Of a stretch of 64,000 bases of DNA, positions 1-8,591 are shown piece after piece. The notes beneath the pieces are model-generated. The model had not been told where the DNA came from. It did no database searches and was given only the letters and a program-made list of their open reading frames with translations. Source of the DNA: an uncultured Vicinamibacterales bacterium (lineage in GTDB: Bacteria > Acidobacteriota > Vicinamibacteria > Vicinamibacterales > UBA8438); NCBI GenBank assembly GCA_958295905.1, contig OY282382.1, positions 5,204,910 to 5,268,909 on the forward strand. Direction: 5' to 3'. Positions within the stretch are counted from its first letter, which is position 1. Every line of letters starts with the position of its first letter. Made by a program: the position numbers and the translations under genes.

Positions 1-2
1 AA

Positions 3-79
<77 letters not shown>

Positions 80-204
80 GCGTCGCAGACGACATCGGCG
101 CCGCACATCGGCCGCCCCTAGTGACGGCGGAACCCGTGCGCGCGGCCCCCCACCTCCCCTGTCACCGGAGTTGGCCGCCGCCCGCACGTCAGGCGGGCAC
201 CGGC

Positions 205-280
205 TGGTGGGCGGTACAGGGCTCGAACCTGTGACAACCGGCGTGTAAAGCCGGTGCTCTACCGACTGAGCTAACCGCCC
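205..280 (-). tRNA. tRNA-Val (TAC anticodon)
   Basis: On the minus strand 76 nt fold as a tRNA: acceptor GGGCGGT pairs with ACCGCCC, followed by TA and D-arm GCTCAGTCGGTAGAGC. The anticodon stem CCGGC/GCCGG encloses loop TTTACAC with anticodon TAC. The T-arm is CAGGTTCGAGCCCTG. Discriminator A and an encoded CCA end the gene. It precedes tRNA-Asp by about 125 nt. Confidence 0.95.
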
Positions 281-319
281 GGCTCCCGGTTCGTGCCCCG
301 CACCCCGACGAACCCCGCC

Positions 320-350
320 ATTATAGTGCAGAATCGAGGCGGCCGGAAAC
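320..350 (-). promoter_or_regulatory. candidate promoter for tRNA-Val/tRNA-Asp
   Basis: A perfect TATAAT hexamer lies on the minus strand at 325-320, about 40 nt upstream of the tRNA-Val 5' end and downstream of the ICMT-like stop codon. No convincing -35 hexamer is visible 16-18 nt upstream, so this is a -10-only match in otherwise G+C-rich sequence. Confidence 0.4.
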
Positions 351-361
351 GAGAATCCCAA

Positions 362-931
362 TCAGCCCGCCAACAGCGCCTTCAGCCCCAGGAGGGCCAG
401 CGCGGCCAGCGCCCCCGCGAGGGCCCGCCCCTCCCGGTTGCCCGCGGCCCGGGCCATCGACCACCGGCGGTCCGCGGCGCCCCCCGTGCCCTGCGCGTAG
501 CGGTCGTAGAGGTCGCCGAACTCGGCCCGCAACCTCGTCTCCTCGAACCGTGCCGCCAGGGGCAGCGACACCGCCAGATACAGGATCGTCAACGCCGCCG
601 CGGCCGGGTGGCGTGCGGCCACCGCAAAGCCGAGCCCCAGCAGTGTCGATCCGGCGTACAGGGGATGGCGCATCCACCGATAGGGCCCCGACGTCGTCAC
701 CTCGGTCCCCTTCTCGAGATGCCCGGCCGCCCAGCCCCGCAGGCACGCCCCGGCCAGTCCGAGCGCGGCTCCCAGCACGAGCGACCACCCGGACGGACGC
801 GCCAGCCAGAAAGCCGCCGCCGCCACCGCGAAACCCACCGCCACGCGGGACCGCACCACCCGGAAGACCCAGCGCGGGGCCGGAGACGCCCCGCCGCCGC
901 GACGAGACGGGACCGGCGCGCCCTGCGTCAT
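362..931 (-). CDS. ICMT/phospholipid methyltransferase-like membrane protein
   Basis: This 189-residue integral membrane protein resembles the isoprenylcysteine carboxyl methyltransferase / PEMT superfamily of S-adenosylmethionine-dependent methyltransferases. The hallmark stretch TSGPYRWMRHPLYAG is at residues 80-94, followed by hydrophobic segments and the family-typical FEETRLRAEFGDLYDRY near 129-145. Hydrophobic stretches around 30-45, 48-65, 95-125 and the C-terminus suggest 4-5 membrane passes. The ATG overlaps the waaC stop as ATGA, so it is translationally coupled to the LPS operon and ends it. The substrate cannot be told from sequence; bacterial members methylate small molecules, lipids or unknown targets. 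Confidence 0.8.
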   Translation of the reverse strand: MTQGAPVPSRRGGGASPAPRWVFRVVRSRVAVGFAVAAAAFWLARPSGWSLVLGAALGLAGACLRGWAAGHLEKGTEVTTSGPYRWMRHPLYAGSTLLGLGFAVAARHPAAAALTILYLAVSLPLAARFEETRLRAEFGDLYDRYAQGTGGAADRRWSMARAAGNREGRALAGALAALALLGLKALLAG

Positions 932-1938
932 GATGCGTCGAGCCGCCGGGCCAGGGCGCCCGTCACCTCGGCCACGGTGATGTCGTCGAGGCACCGGCGC
1001 GCGGCGCGGCAGCGCCGCCGGTATCGACACCGGCAGTCGGCGAAGCGCGACAGCGCCACGTCCGGCGGCGCCCAGGACCCGTTCCGGCGCGCATCGGTCG
1101 GACCGTACAGACCGACCACCGGCGTCCCCACCGCCGCCGCCAGATGCGCCGGACCGGTGTCGCCGGACACCACGACCGCCGCCGCCCGGAGGATGGCGGC
1201 CAGATCGGGCACGCGGGTCGGCGGCGCCAGCAGGGCGGCGCCCTTCGAACCCTCGACGACGGCCGCGGCCAACGTCTCGTCGCCGGGCCCCCACGTCACC
1301 AGCGCGGGCAGGCGGCGCGAGCCCCACAGCCACTCGGCGACCCGCGCCAGCCGAGCCGGCAACCAGCGCTTGTTCGGCCACGCCGCGCCCGGATTGAGCA
1401 CGGCGAACGGTCCTCCTCCCACCCGCGGGGACCGGCGCACCGCCTCGAGCGCGGGCGACACCGGCACGTCGATCGGAAACCGCCGGTCGGAGGTCCGCGC
1501 GCCCAACCGGCCGGCGAGCGTCAGGTTCTTCTCCGTGACGTGCGCGGCGTCCCCGGAATCGCAGGTCTCCGTATATAGAAACCGAGCGGCCGGCTCGCGC
1601 AGATGCGGCGCCGAAAAGCCCAGGACCCGGGGCGCCCCGCTCGACCGGGCGACCACCGCGGACTTCAACAGCCCCTGCGCATCGACCGCCACGTCATACG
1701 CCCCGCCGGCGAGCGCGCGGCGCAGCTCCACCACCCGCCGCCAGACCGGCATCGACTTCGATCGGAGCACGATGCGCCGGTCCACCACCGGCACCAGCCC
1801 CAACACGTCCTGATACCGTTCGTCGACGACCCAGTCGATGCGGGCGGCCGGAAACCGATCGCGCAACGCGGCCGCCACCGGCACCGCATGCACGATGTCG
1901 CCCAGGGCGCCGAGGCGGACGATGAGAATGGCTCGCAT
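928..1938 (-). CDS. waaC: ADP-heptose:LPS heptosyltransferase I (WaaC-like, GT9)
   Basis: Glycosyltransferase family 9 protein (336 aa) that would add the first heptose to Kdo on lipid A at the inner-membrane cytoplasmic face. The N-terminus MRAILIVRLGALGDIVHAVP is the classic GT9 start, with the conserved LGDI donor/acceptor loop. The C-terminal domain has NPGAAWPNKRWL and the GDTGPAHLAAAVGTPVVGLYGPTD motif that binds the ADP-heptose nucleotide. An upstream in-frame extension to 2100 is read through a dispersed repeat (family A) and is not believed. The start at 1938 is the first that aligns with the family. The gene is separated from rfaE2 by that repeat but is probably still in the LPS transcription unit, and it overlaps the next gene by 4 nt. 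Confidence 0.88.
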   Translation of the reverse strand: MRAILIVRLGALGDIVHAVPVAAALRDRFPAARIDWVVDERYQDVLGLVPVVDRRIVLRSKSMPVWRRVVELRRALAGGAYDVAVDAQGLLKSAVVARSSGAPRVLGFSAPHLREPAARFLYTETCDSGDAAHVTEKNLTLAGRLGARTSDRRFPIDVPVSPALEAVRRSPRVGGGPFAVLNPGAAWPNKRWLPARLARVAEWLWGSRRLPALVTWGPGDETLAAAVVEGSKGAALLAPPTRVPDLAAILRAAAVVVSGDTGPAHLAAAVGTPVVGLYGPTDARRNGSWAPPDVALSRFADCRCRYRRRCRAARRCLDDITVAEVTGALARRLDAS

Positions 1939-1944
1939 GCCTCT

Positions 1945-2110
1945 ATCAGCCCGCGGCGAAAGTCCCGCCGCCTTCGAGCGGCGGCGCATCCCGCCTGACC
2001 GCGTCGTCCGCCGGTGGCCCATGCCCAGACCGTCATGATCGGGGACGCCGATCACCCCGACGCCGCGGAACGTCGGGACCGGTTTCACCGCAACCGGCAC
2101 CCTCCCCGCG
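1945..2110. repeat. dispersed repeat family A, copy 1 (fills the waaC-rfaE2 gap)
   Basis: The 268-nt gap between waaC and rfaE2 is almost entirely repeat. It contains, in order, CGGCGAAAGTCCCGC, CGCATCCCGCCTGACCGCG, CCCAGACCGTCATGATCGGG and GACGCCGATCACCCCGACGC. The reverse complement of the same segments recurs at 46.86-47.05 kb, the outer part at 57.9-58.07 kb, and the inner part twice in tandem at 11.77-11.89 kb. Confidence 0.85.
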
Positions 2111-2206
2111 CCTGGTCAGGCGCCGGCGCGCTTTTGCCCGCGGGCGCTCTTCAGCCCGCCGGCGCCCCCGCCGCGCTCGGGCGATGCGGCGCACCGCCAG
2201 GGGCGG

Positions 2207-2701
2207 CTACGGCGTGCGGATCCGGGCCACCAAGTCGCGGGTCGAGTGCGTCTTGTCGCCGCCGACGATGACGGTGCGGCCACCGTAGGCGCGGACGGTG
2301 CCGCGTTCCGGCACCGTGTCGACCGTATAATCCGGGCCCTTGCAATGGACGTCCGGCTCGATCAGCGACAGCAGCCGGTCGGCCGTCGGCTCGGCGAACA
2401 CCACGACGTAGTCCACGACGGCGAACCCGGCCACCAGCTCGGCGCGGTCGGCCGCCGGCTGCACCGGTCGACCCGCCCCCTTCAGCGCTGCCACCGCGGC
2501 ATCGTCGTTGACGGCCACAACCAGGCGATCCGCCAACGCGGCGGCGCCGGCGAGGTATCGGGCGTGCCCGACGTGCAGCACGTCGAAACACCCGTTGGCG
2601 AACGCAATCGTCCGGCCGGCTGCGCGGTCGGCCCGGACCCGCTCCGTCAGCGCCGTCTCGGTGACGACGCGGCCCGGCAGGTCCCCCCTCGCCGCGGTCA
2701 C
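2207..2701 (-). CDS. rfaE2: D-glycero-beta-D-manno-heptose 1-phosphate adenylyltransferase
   Basis: Stand-alone nucleotidyltransferase domain (164 aa), equivalent to the C-terminal half of HldE. It makes ADP-D,D-heptose from the 1-phosphate. The cytidylyltransferase-like core has FANGCFDVLHVGHARYL with the catalytic HxGH (HVGH), and later CKGPDYT and the TTHST-like tail motif GGDKTHSTRDLVARI. The proposed GTG start at 2701 gives a 4-nt GTGA overlap with the end of rfaE1, the spacing used throughout this operon. An internal GTG would give a slightly shorter protein. Kinase and adenylyltransferase are separate genes here, unlike the fused HldE of enterobacteria. Confidence 0.9.
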   Translation of the reverse strand: MTAARGDLPGRVVTETALTERVRADRAAGRTIAFANGCFDVLHVGHARYLAGAAALADRLVVAVNDDAAVAALKGAGRPVQPAADRAELVAGFAVVDYVVVFAEPTADRLLSLIEPDVHCKGPDYTVDTVPERGTVRAYGGRTVIVGGDKTHSTRDLVARIRTP

Positions 2702-3747
2702 GCCAGGTCGCTCTCGACGGCCCGCAGCAGCTCGCTCCCGCTGACGACGGCCGTGCCGCGTTTCATGACCACGAGCCCCCCCGCGTAGTTGGCGAGCAGC
2801 GCCGCTTCGAGGCACGAGGCGCCCACGCTCAGGGCCATCGCCATCGTCGCGATAACCGTATCGCCGGCCCCGGTGACGTCGGTGACCTCGTCCGAGCCGT
2901 GGATCGGGATGTGCTGGGTGGGACGCGCCGGTTCGAACAGGGCCATCCCGCGGCTCCCCCGGGTAATCAGCACCGCGCGCATCCGCGTACGCTCCAGAAT
3001 GGTGCGTCCGGCCCGCTCGAGGGCCTCGGCGTCCTCGCCCACCGCCCACCCGAGGACGTGCTCGACCTCCGACTCGTTGGGAACCGCCACCGTCAATCCG
3101 CGGTACTGCAGCACCGCGTACCGCGAATCGAGCAGCACCGGCACCGCGGAACCGCGCTTCCGGCGCGGAAGACGGCGCTTGAGGTCGGCGACGAACCCCG
3201 GCGTTATCAATCCCGTGCCATAGTCGGAGACGACCACCGCATCGCATCCCGCGACCGCCTCGGCCACGGCCTCCGCCAGCGCGTCCCGCGCCCCCGGGGT
3301 GACCGGCGGCCCGTCGCGATCGATCCGCACCACCTGCTGCCGGGCCGAGTGAATCCCCCCCGCGAGGATCCGCGTCTTGGTCGGCGTCCGATAGCCCGGC
3401 AGCTTCACGAGACCGGTCCTGGCGAGACCGCGCGGAAGGCTCCGGCCGACCCGGCGGCCGATGTCGTCCCGCCCGAGGCAGCCCACGAGCCGGGCCTCGC
3501 CGCCGAGGGCGGCCACGTTGCGCGCGGCGTTCCCGGCGCCCCCCGGGAGCACCTCGGCGGCATCGTACTTGAGGATCAGCACCGGGGCCTCGCGGGAGAC
3601 CCGGTCGATGCGGCCGTAGATGAACTCGTCCGCGATCAGGTCGCCGACCACCACGATGCGCGGCCGGCCGAACGACCCGACCAGATCGACCAGACGCGTC
3701 CGCAACGCCTCGTCACCGGGTCCCGGATGAATGGAAGGGAGGATCAT
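2698..3747 (-). CDS. rfaE1: D-glycero-beta-D-manno-heptose-7-phosphate kinase (PfkB family)
   Basis: PfkB/ribokinase-family kinase of 349 aa, equivalent to the N-terminal half of HldE. It phosphorylates heptose-7-phosphate at C1 in the cytoplasm. Visible features are the N-terminal VVVGDLIADEFIYGRIDRVS with EAPV, the GGAGNAARNVAALGG substrate-binding motif near residues 68-82, VVSDYGTGLI, and the PfkB signature DVTGAGDTVIATMAMAL near 290-307 with the catalytic Asp in GAGD. Its ATG overlaps the stop of the upstream waaF-like gene (ATGA), and its own stop overlaps rfaE2. Confidence 0.92.
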   Translation of the reverse strand: MILPSIHPGPGDEALRTRLVDLVGSFGRPRIVVVGDLIADEFIYGRIDRVSREAPVLILKYDAAEVLPGGAGNAARNVAALGGEARLVGCLGRDDIGRRVGRSLPRGLARTGLVKLPGYRTPTKTRILAGGIHSARQQVVRIDRDGPPVTPGARDALAEAVAEAVAGCDAVVVSDYGTGLITPGFVADLKRRLPRRKRGSAVPVLLDSRYAVLQYRGLTVAVPNESEVEHVLGWAVGEDAEALERAGRTILERTRMRAVLITRGSRGMALFEPARPTQHIPIHGSDEVTDVTGAGDTVIATMAMALSVGASCLEAALLANYAGGLVVMKRGTAVVSGSELLRAVESDLA

Positions 3748-4760
3748 CGGACGAGCCGTTCACCGGCGGCCCGCAGGACCCGGGCCTCGGAGATGCGCGT
3801 CATGCACCGATGGTCGATCGGACAGTCGCGGAAGAAGCAGGGGCGGCACCAGACCGGATGCGTCAGCACGGCGTGCCCACCCATCGGCGCGGTCAGGCGC
3901 TCGTCGGTCGGACCGAAGAGGGCGGTCACCGGCACCTCCAGCGCCGCCGCCAGGTGCATCGCCCCCGAGTCCCCGGCGATCAACGTCCGGCACGCGGCCA
4001 GGAGACCGATCAACGCCGCGAGATCGGTCCGCCCGATCAGGTTCAGCACGCCGGGGCCGGACCGGGTCTCGGCCGCGAGGCTGGATTCTATCGCATGGCC
4101 GGCATCGCGGTCGTGCGCGCTGCCGAGCAGCACGATGCGCGCGCCGTGCTCCCGAACCAGCCGGGCGGCGACGCGGGCGTAGCGCGCCGGCGGCCACCGT
4201 TTCGCGTAGCCGTAGGCGGCCCCCGGCGCGATGCCCACGACCGGCCCTGCGTCGCCGCCGGCGGGCGCGAGCAGCGCGCGGGCGCGGGCGCGCATGGACG
4301 CGGACGCCTCGAGACGGGGCTCGACCGCGGCCGGCTCGATGCCCAGACCGCGGACCAGCTCGAGGTAGCGGTCCACCTGGTGGATCGGGCCGCGACGGCG
4401 CGGGGGCGTCACCGCCCGGGTCAGCAGAATGCGCCGCCCCTGCCCCGCGAACCCCCAGCGCTCCGGAATGCCGGCCCGGCGGGCGGTCCAGGCGGCGCCG
4501 AACGAATTGGGGAGCAGCACGCTGACGTCGAACGCCCCGCGCCGCAACACCTCCGCCTCGGACCGGCGCGCCGCCGCCCCGCCGCGGGCCACCCCGACCA
4601 CCTCGTCGACCCCCGGCACCGCCGAGAGCAGGGGAACCAGCGGCCGGGGACCCGCCGCCGCGAGGATCGCCCCCGGGTAGTGCGCCCGGAGAGCCGCGAA
4701 CACCGGCAACGCCATCACGACGTCGCCCAACCAGTTCGGGGTCCGCACCAGCAGGCGCAT
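3744..4760 (-). CDS. waaF: Lipopolysaccharide heptosyltransferase II (WaaF-like, GT9)
   Basis: GT9 protein of 338 aa predicted to add the second heptose to the LPS inner core. It begins MRLLVRTPNWLGDVVMALPV, where NWLGD is characteristic of WaaF rather than WaaC. The C-terminal nucleotide-sugar site shows GAAYGYAKRWP and IAGDSGAMHLAAALEVPVTALFGPTD. A cysteine cluster CRPCFFRDCPIDHRCM closes the protein, as in many WaaF sequences. The chosen ATG lies 5 nt after the lpxL stop. A longer reading frame upstream only overlaps lpxL. Confidence 0.9.
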   Translation of the reverse strand: MRLLVRTPNWLGDVVMALPVFAALRAHYPGAILAAAGPRPLVPLLSAVPGVDEVVGVARGGAAARRSEAEVLRRGAFDVSVLLPNSFGAAWTARRAGIPERWGFAGQGRRILLTRAVTPPRRRGPIHQVDRYLELVRGLGIEPAAVEPRLEASASMRARARALLAPAGGDAGPVVGIAPGAAYGYAKRWPPARYARVAARLVREHGARIVLLGSAHDRDAGHAIESSLAAETRSGPGVLNLIGRTDLAALIGLLAACRTLIAGDSGAMHLAAALEVPVTALFGPTDERLTAPMGGHAVLTHPVWCRPCFFRDCPIDHRCMTRISEARVLRAAGERLVR

Positions 4761-4765
4761 GGGAA

Positions 4766-5731
4766 TCAACCCGTGGGGGGCCGCCCCGCCCCGGCCCGGG
4801 AAGCGGGCGCAGGGGCCGGCCGGCCGGCCACCGGGGCATCGGCGCGGCGCCAGCGCCGGTGCATCCAGAGCCACAGATCGGGCTGCCGCCGCACGTAGGA
4901 CGCCAGCACGTCGGTGCAGCGCTGGGTCAGGACCTGCACGGCATCCGCACGGCGGGGATCCGGCATCTCGACGGGGGGCTCGTACACCACGCGATAGCGC
5001 TGGCCCGGCCGCGGCACCGTGAACACCGGAATCACCGGCGCCCCGGTGCGCAGGGCCAGCGCCGCGATGGCCGACGTCGCCGCGGCCGGCCGTCCGAGAA
5101 ACTCCACCGTCACCGCACTGCGGTCCTGCATGTGCTGGTCGACCATCATGCCGACCGAGCGGTGTTCGAGCAGACCGCGCAGCAGCCCCCGCACCGCCCC
5201 CTGCCGCGGAACGACGCGGGTGCCGACCCGGGTCCGGACCCGCTCGATCATCGCCTCGAGCAGCGGGTTGTCCAACGTGCGCGCCACCATCAGGATCGGC
5301 TCGAACCGGACCGCGTGGGCCATGACGTGCAGCTCCCAGAACCCGAAGTGCCCGGTGAAGAACATCGCGCCGCGGCCCGCCCCGAGCGCCCGCTCGACAT
5401 GCTCCGCGCCCTCGAACTCCACCAGCGCCATCATCTCCTCGACGCGCATCGCGTCGAACCGCAGCAGCTCGATCACGTGCCGGCCGACGTTGGCGAAAGC
5501 GCCCGCCACGATGGCCCGGTGCTCGTCGTCGGTCCGGCCGGGCAGGGCCGCCCGCACGTTGCGGACCGCGGTGTCCCGGCGCCGGTCGTCCCATCGATGA
5601 AACAGCCGTCCCAGTCCGCGCCCCAGCCCGGCCGCCCACCGGCGCGGCAGGGTCCGCACGAGCCGTTGCGCCGCCAGCACCGCCAGGTACTCGGCGCGGT
5701 GGCGAATCGGCCGGCGCGGTCCCGCCGTCAC
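4766..5731 (-). CDS. lpxL: Lipid A biosynthesis lauroyl/acyl transferase (LpxL/HtrB family)
   Basis: Membrane-associated acyltransferase (321 aa) that would transfer a secondary acyl chain to Kdo-lipid A. The family HX4(D/E) catalytic motif is visible as HFGFWE in MFFTGHFGFWELHVMAHAV, and further conserved stretches are MMVDQHM and PVIPVFTVPRPGQRYRV. The C-terminus has LWLWMHRRWR, typical of the family. The GTG start overlaps the lpxK stop (GTGA at 5731-5728); longer in-frame versions run back through lpxK. Position in a chain of overlapping LPS genes supports the role. The exact acyl chain cannot be inferred. Confidence 0.88.
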   Translation of the reverse strand: MTAGPRRPIRHRAEYLAVLAAQRLVRTLPRRWAAGLGRGLGRLFHRWDDRRRDTAVRNVRAALPGRTDDEHRAIVAGAFANVGRHVIELLRFDAMRVEEMMALVEFEGAEHVERALGAGRGAMFFTGHFGFWELHVMAHAVRFEPILMVARTLDNPLLEAMIERVRTRVGTRVVPRQGAVRGLLRGLLEHRSVGMMVDQHMQDRSAVTVEFLGRPAAATSAIAALALRTGAPVIPVFTVPRPGQRYRVVYEPPVEMPDPRRADAVQVLTQRCTDVLASYVRRQPDLWLWMHRRWRRADAPVAGRPAPAPASRAGAGRPPTG

Positions 5732-6741
5732 CGGACCCCGCTCCGCTCCGCCGCGAGCCGGCCGGCGATGAATGCGCGGAACGCCGCCGCCGGGGTCACC
5801 GCGCAGATCAACGGCATCGTCGCCACGACCGGGTCGAACGGCAGCCACGGTTCGAGGCGGACGAAGTCCTTGTCCGTCGTCACGATCGCCTGCGCCCCCG
5901 CGCGCCGCGCCTCGCCCCGGATGCGATCGACGTCGCGCGCCGTGTACCGGCGGTGGTCGGCGAAGGCCAGGGCGCGGACGACCTCGAACCCCGCCGCGCC
6001 CACGTCGTCGAAGAACCGTTCCGGAAGGGCGATCCCGGCCACTGCGGCGACCCGCGTTCCCGGTGCCAGCGCATCGCCCCCCCCGCCCGGCCGCCGCGCC
6101 CGGACCGCGCCCGCCCGGCGCTGCAGGTGGAAAATGCGGGACGGCGGCAACTGCACCTGCGCCCGGGCGCCGCGGTCACCGGGCTCGTCGACCAGGACCA
6201 GGGCGTCCGCGCAACGCGCCGCCGCCGGGCGCTCCCGCAGGCGCCCGGCCGGCAGCACCGACGAATCATCGAGATCGGCGGCCGACAGCAGGACGAGATC
6301 GGTCCCGCGTTCCAGCTCGAAGTGCTGAAACCCGTCATCGAGCAGATGCACCGTCGCCCCCAGGCGGCTCTCGGCGAGACGGCCGGCGAGATGACGGTCG
6401 GCCGCCACCACGACGGCGACCCCGTCGAGCGCGCGGGCCAGCATCCACGGCTCGTCCCCGGCGATCGACAGACTGCCGACGATGCGCTGGAAATCCCGTA
6501 TCACCGCCGCCCCGTCGACCGGATCGGCGCGCCGGTAGCCGCGGCTCAGGATGGCCGGCCGCTCCCCCATACCGACCAGCATGCGGGCCAGCCACGCGAC
6601 CAGGGGCGTCTTGCCGCTGCCGCCGGCCGCGAGCGCCCCCACGCTGATGACCGGCCGGAGCAGCCGGCGCCGAGCCTCGGGCCGCCGGCCGTACCACCGC
6701 CGGCGGCGCCACGCCGCTTCGCCGTACAGACGACCGAGCAA
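5728..6741 (-). CDS. lpxK: Tetraacyldisaccharide 4'-kinase
   Basis: LpxK (337 aa) phosphorylates the 4' position of the lipid A disaccharide at the inner membrane. The P-loop GGSGKTP lies in RPVISVGALAAGGSGKTPLVAWLA (residues about 30-52). Downstream are ILSRGYRR, GDEPWMLA, and the LLDDGFQH motif that marks LpxK. The C-terminal region has FADHRRYTARD and TTDKDFVRL. The start at 6741 gives the short N-terminal segment expected before VISVG. It follows waaA after 82 nt that include a short repeat fragment, and it overlaps lpxL. Confidence 0.93.
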   Translation of the reverse strand: MLGRLYGEAAWRRRRWYGRRPEARRRLLRPVISVGALAAGGSGKTPLVAWLARMLVGMGERPAILSRGYRRADPVDGAAVIRDFQRIVGSLSIAGDEPWMLARALDGVAVVVAADRHLAGRLAESRLGATVHLLDDGFQHFELERGTDLVLLSAADLDDSSVLPAGRLRERPAAARCADALVLVDEPGDRGARAQVQLPPSRIFHLQRRAGAVRARRPGGGGDALAPGTRVAAVAGIALPERFFDDVGAAGFEVVRALAFADHRRYTARDVDRIRGEARRAGAQAIVTTDKDFVRLEPWLPFDPVVATMPLICAVTPAAAFRAFIAGRLAAERSGVR

Positions 6742-6763
6742 CCGCGCGACCTGACGGCCGGGT

Positions 6764-6800
6764 CGGAAGTTCCGCTGACGCGAAACTTCTGCGGCGCAAG
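6764..6800. repeat. fragment related to repeat family D between waaA and lpxK
   Basis: GGAAGTTCCGCTGACGCGAA, followed by ACTTCTGCGGCG, resembles GGAGTTTCGCTGGCGCGAAA plus CTCCTACGGCG found twice at 62.6-62.75 kb. The similarity includes the inverted-repeat arrangement. It is the only content of the 82-nt waaA-lpxK gap. Confidence 0.45.
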
Positions 6801-6823
6801 CTCCTGGCAGGGTCCTGTCCTCG

Positions 6824-8155
6824 TCAACGCGGCGCCGCGGCCCGCGCCGGGTCCGGCGACGGAACCGCCAGCGGCGGCAGCACCGCCGCGATCTCCGCCA
6901 GGCTGCGCTCGGCGGCCCCTCGATTCGCCGCGACCAGGGTCCGGGCGGCGGTCCCGAGCGCGGCGCGTTGGCACGGGTCGGCCAGCAGCTCGGCCAGCAC
7001 CGGTTCCAGCTCGCGGGCCCCGGCGATCCGGCGGGCGGCCCGGTTCGCGAGAAAGAGCTCGGCGACCTCGGCGAAGTTCTCCATATGCGGTCCGAACACC
7101 ACCGGCTTGCCCCAGAGGGCCGGCTCGATCACGTTGTGTCCGCCCGCCCGCGCCAGACTCCCCCCGAGGAAAACCACGGTGGCCACCCGAAAGAGCGCGG
7201 CCAGCTCGCCGACGGTGTCCAGCACGACGACGTCGGCGGGCCCGGCTCCGGACCCCGGCAGCCGGCTGCGGCGCACGACTTCGACTCCCCGTCCGGCCGC
7301 GAGCGCGGCCACCGCGGCGCCGCGCTCGGGGTGCCGCGGCGCCAACAGCAGGACCAGGCCGGGGACGCGGATCCGAAGCTGCAGGAAGGCGCCCAGCACC
7401 GGCCCCTCCTCACCGGGGTGGGTGCTGGCCGCCATCAGGACCGGCCGATCCGGCGGCCAGCCGAACCGTTCCGGGAGGCCGTCGTCCCCGGACCGCGGGT
7501 CCGGGCGCGACGCCGCCGCGGCATCGAACTTCAGGTTGCCGGTCATGGCGACCCGGCCGGGCGGCGCGCCGAGATCGATGAGACGCCGGGCCGACTCCCC
7601 GCTCTGGGCGCAGCACCGATCCACGTCCGCGAGCACGCGCCGCAACAACCACCGTACCAGACGGTAGCGCGGATACGACCGATCCGAGATACGCCCGTTC
7701 ACGAGCATCGTCCTGACCCCGCGCCGGGCGCAGCGCCGCAGCAGGTTGGGCCACAACTCGGTATCCACCGCGAGAAACAGCACCGGGCGCACCCGGTCCA
7801 GCACGCGGTCGATGACCGCCGGCAGATCGAGGGGGAAGTAGAACAGGCCGTCGGCCGCCGCGGTGCGGGCCGCGACCGCCCGGCCGGTCTGCGTGGTCGT
7901 CGACAGCCACAGCGGATGGTCCGGATAGCGGTCGCGCAACCCCGGAATCAGGGTGCGGGCGGCCTGAACCTCTCCCACCGACACCGCGTGAATCCAGATG
8001 GACGGCCGACCCTCCGGATTGATGCCGGCCGGCAGGCGCCCCCACCGTTCCCGCAGCGTCCCGATGTACTTGCGGTGCCGCACCGCCCCGTACACCAACC
8101 GCGGCGCCATCAACAGGGCGTAGCAGACGATGGCCACGCTGTACAGTAAATGCAT
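6824..8155 (-). CDS. waaA: 3-deoxy-D-manno-octulosonic acid (Kdo) transferase, GT30
   Basis: WaaA/KdtA (443 aa) attaches Kdo to the lipid A precursor at the inner membrane. An N-terminal membrane anchor (MHLLYSVAIVCYALLMAPRL) is followed by the GT30 N-domain with IWIHAVSVGEVQA, in which the catalytic Glu lies in SVGE, and STTTQTGRAVA. The nucleotide-binding C-domain contains FLGGSLARAGGHNVIEPALWGKPVVFGPHMENF, shown here by its core GGHNVIEPA. One small oddity: the usual ETELWPN reads DTELWPN. It is the first gene of the LPS run on the minus strand. Confidence 0.93.
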   Translation of the reverse strand: MHLLYSVAIVCYALLMAPRLVYGAVRHRKYIGTLRERWGRLPAGINPEGRPSIWIHAVSVGEVQAARTLIPGLRDRYPDHPLWLSTTTQTGRAVAARTAAADGLFYFPLDLPAVIDRVLDRVRPVLFLAVDTELWPNLLRRCARRGVRTMLVNGRISDRSYPRYRLVRWLLRRVLADVDRCCAQSGESARRLIDLGAPPGRVAMTGNLKFDAAAASRPDPRSGDDGLPERFGWPPDRPVLMAASTHPGEEGPVLGAFLQLRIRVPGLVLLLAPRHPERGAAVAALAAGRGVEVVRRSRLPGSGAGPADVVVLDTVGELAALFRVATVVFLGGSLARAGGHNVIEPALWGKPVVFGPHMENFAEVAELFLANRAARRIAGARELEPVLAELLADPCQRAALGTAARTLVAANRGAAERSLAEIAAVLPPLAVPSPDPARAAAPR

Positions 8156-8378
8156 CGATGCGGATCGCTCCGGGGCGCCCGCCGGGGCGAGTCGAGGTCA
8201 CGGAAAACGCCGCCGGCGGCGACAGCCGGCGCGGCCGGCCCCGAGGCGCCCCGTCGCGCCGAAACCCGAAGCCCGTTCGGAGGGCATCAAGGCCGGGAAC
8301 GGGATCGAAAATCGCCAATCCGGCGGCGACAGGGCGGTCGTCCCGCGAATCTGACCCGCACCCGGCGCGCGTCTCCGG
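8156..8378. repeat. dispersed repeat family B, copy 1, in the waaA-gap intergenic region
   Basis: The 436-nt divergent gap between waaA and gap has no gene. About 8185-8365 is repeat B: GGAGGGCATCAAGGCCGGGA, ATCGAAAATCGCCAATCCGG and GGCGACAGGGCGGTCGTC recur inverted at 39.70-39.88 kb. It ends in GCGAATCTGACCCGCACCCG, a degenerate form of the inverted-repeat end of the ISKra4-family element at 44.65 kb. A family D fragment (GGGTTGGTTGGGGGTGAGCG) follows at about 8499-8519. Confidence 0.7.
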
Positions 8379-8379
8379 T

Positions 8380-8410
8380 TTGACCGGACCGCCGTCCCAT
8401 AAATTACAAT
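8380..8410 (+). promoter_or_regulatory. candidate promoter upstream of gap
   Basis: TTGACC at 8380-8385 and TACAAT at 8405-8410 are separated by 19 nt, in the only A+T-rich patch of the waaA-gap region (CATAAATTACAATAG). The spacing is longer than the sigma-70 optimum, so this is a weak call. It would leave a leader of about 175 nt before gap. Confidence 0.35.
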
Positions 8411-8591
8411 AGATCGTTTGTGAACCGCGACCGGAGATGCGCCGGGAGTCTGCGCCGTAGAACGGTGCCGCCTCCCGCAGGAGGCGCCGACTCCCCGGCG
8501 GGTTGGTTGGGGGTGAGCGGAGCCGCAGGCGACGGCCCCGGGAGATGCGCAGCGCAGAGGGCGCGCCCATTCGGAGGAGAGTCGAGAGGGC

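Noticed and set aside
1939..2100. 54-residue N-terminal extension of WaaC
   Set aside because: It is read through dispersed repeat A and precedes the canonical GT9 start MRAILIVRLGALGD.
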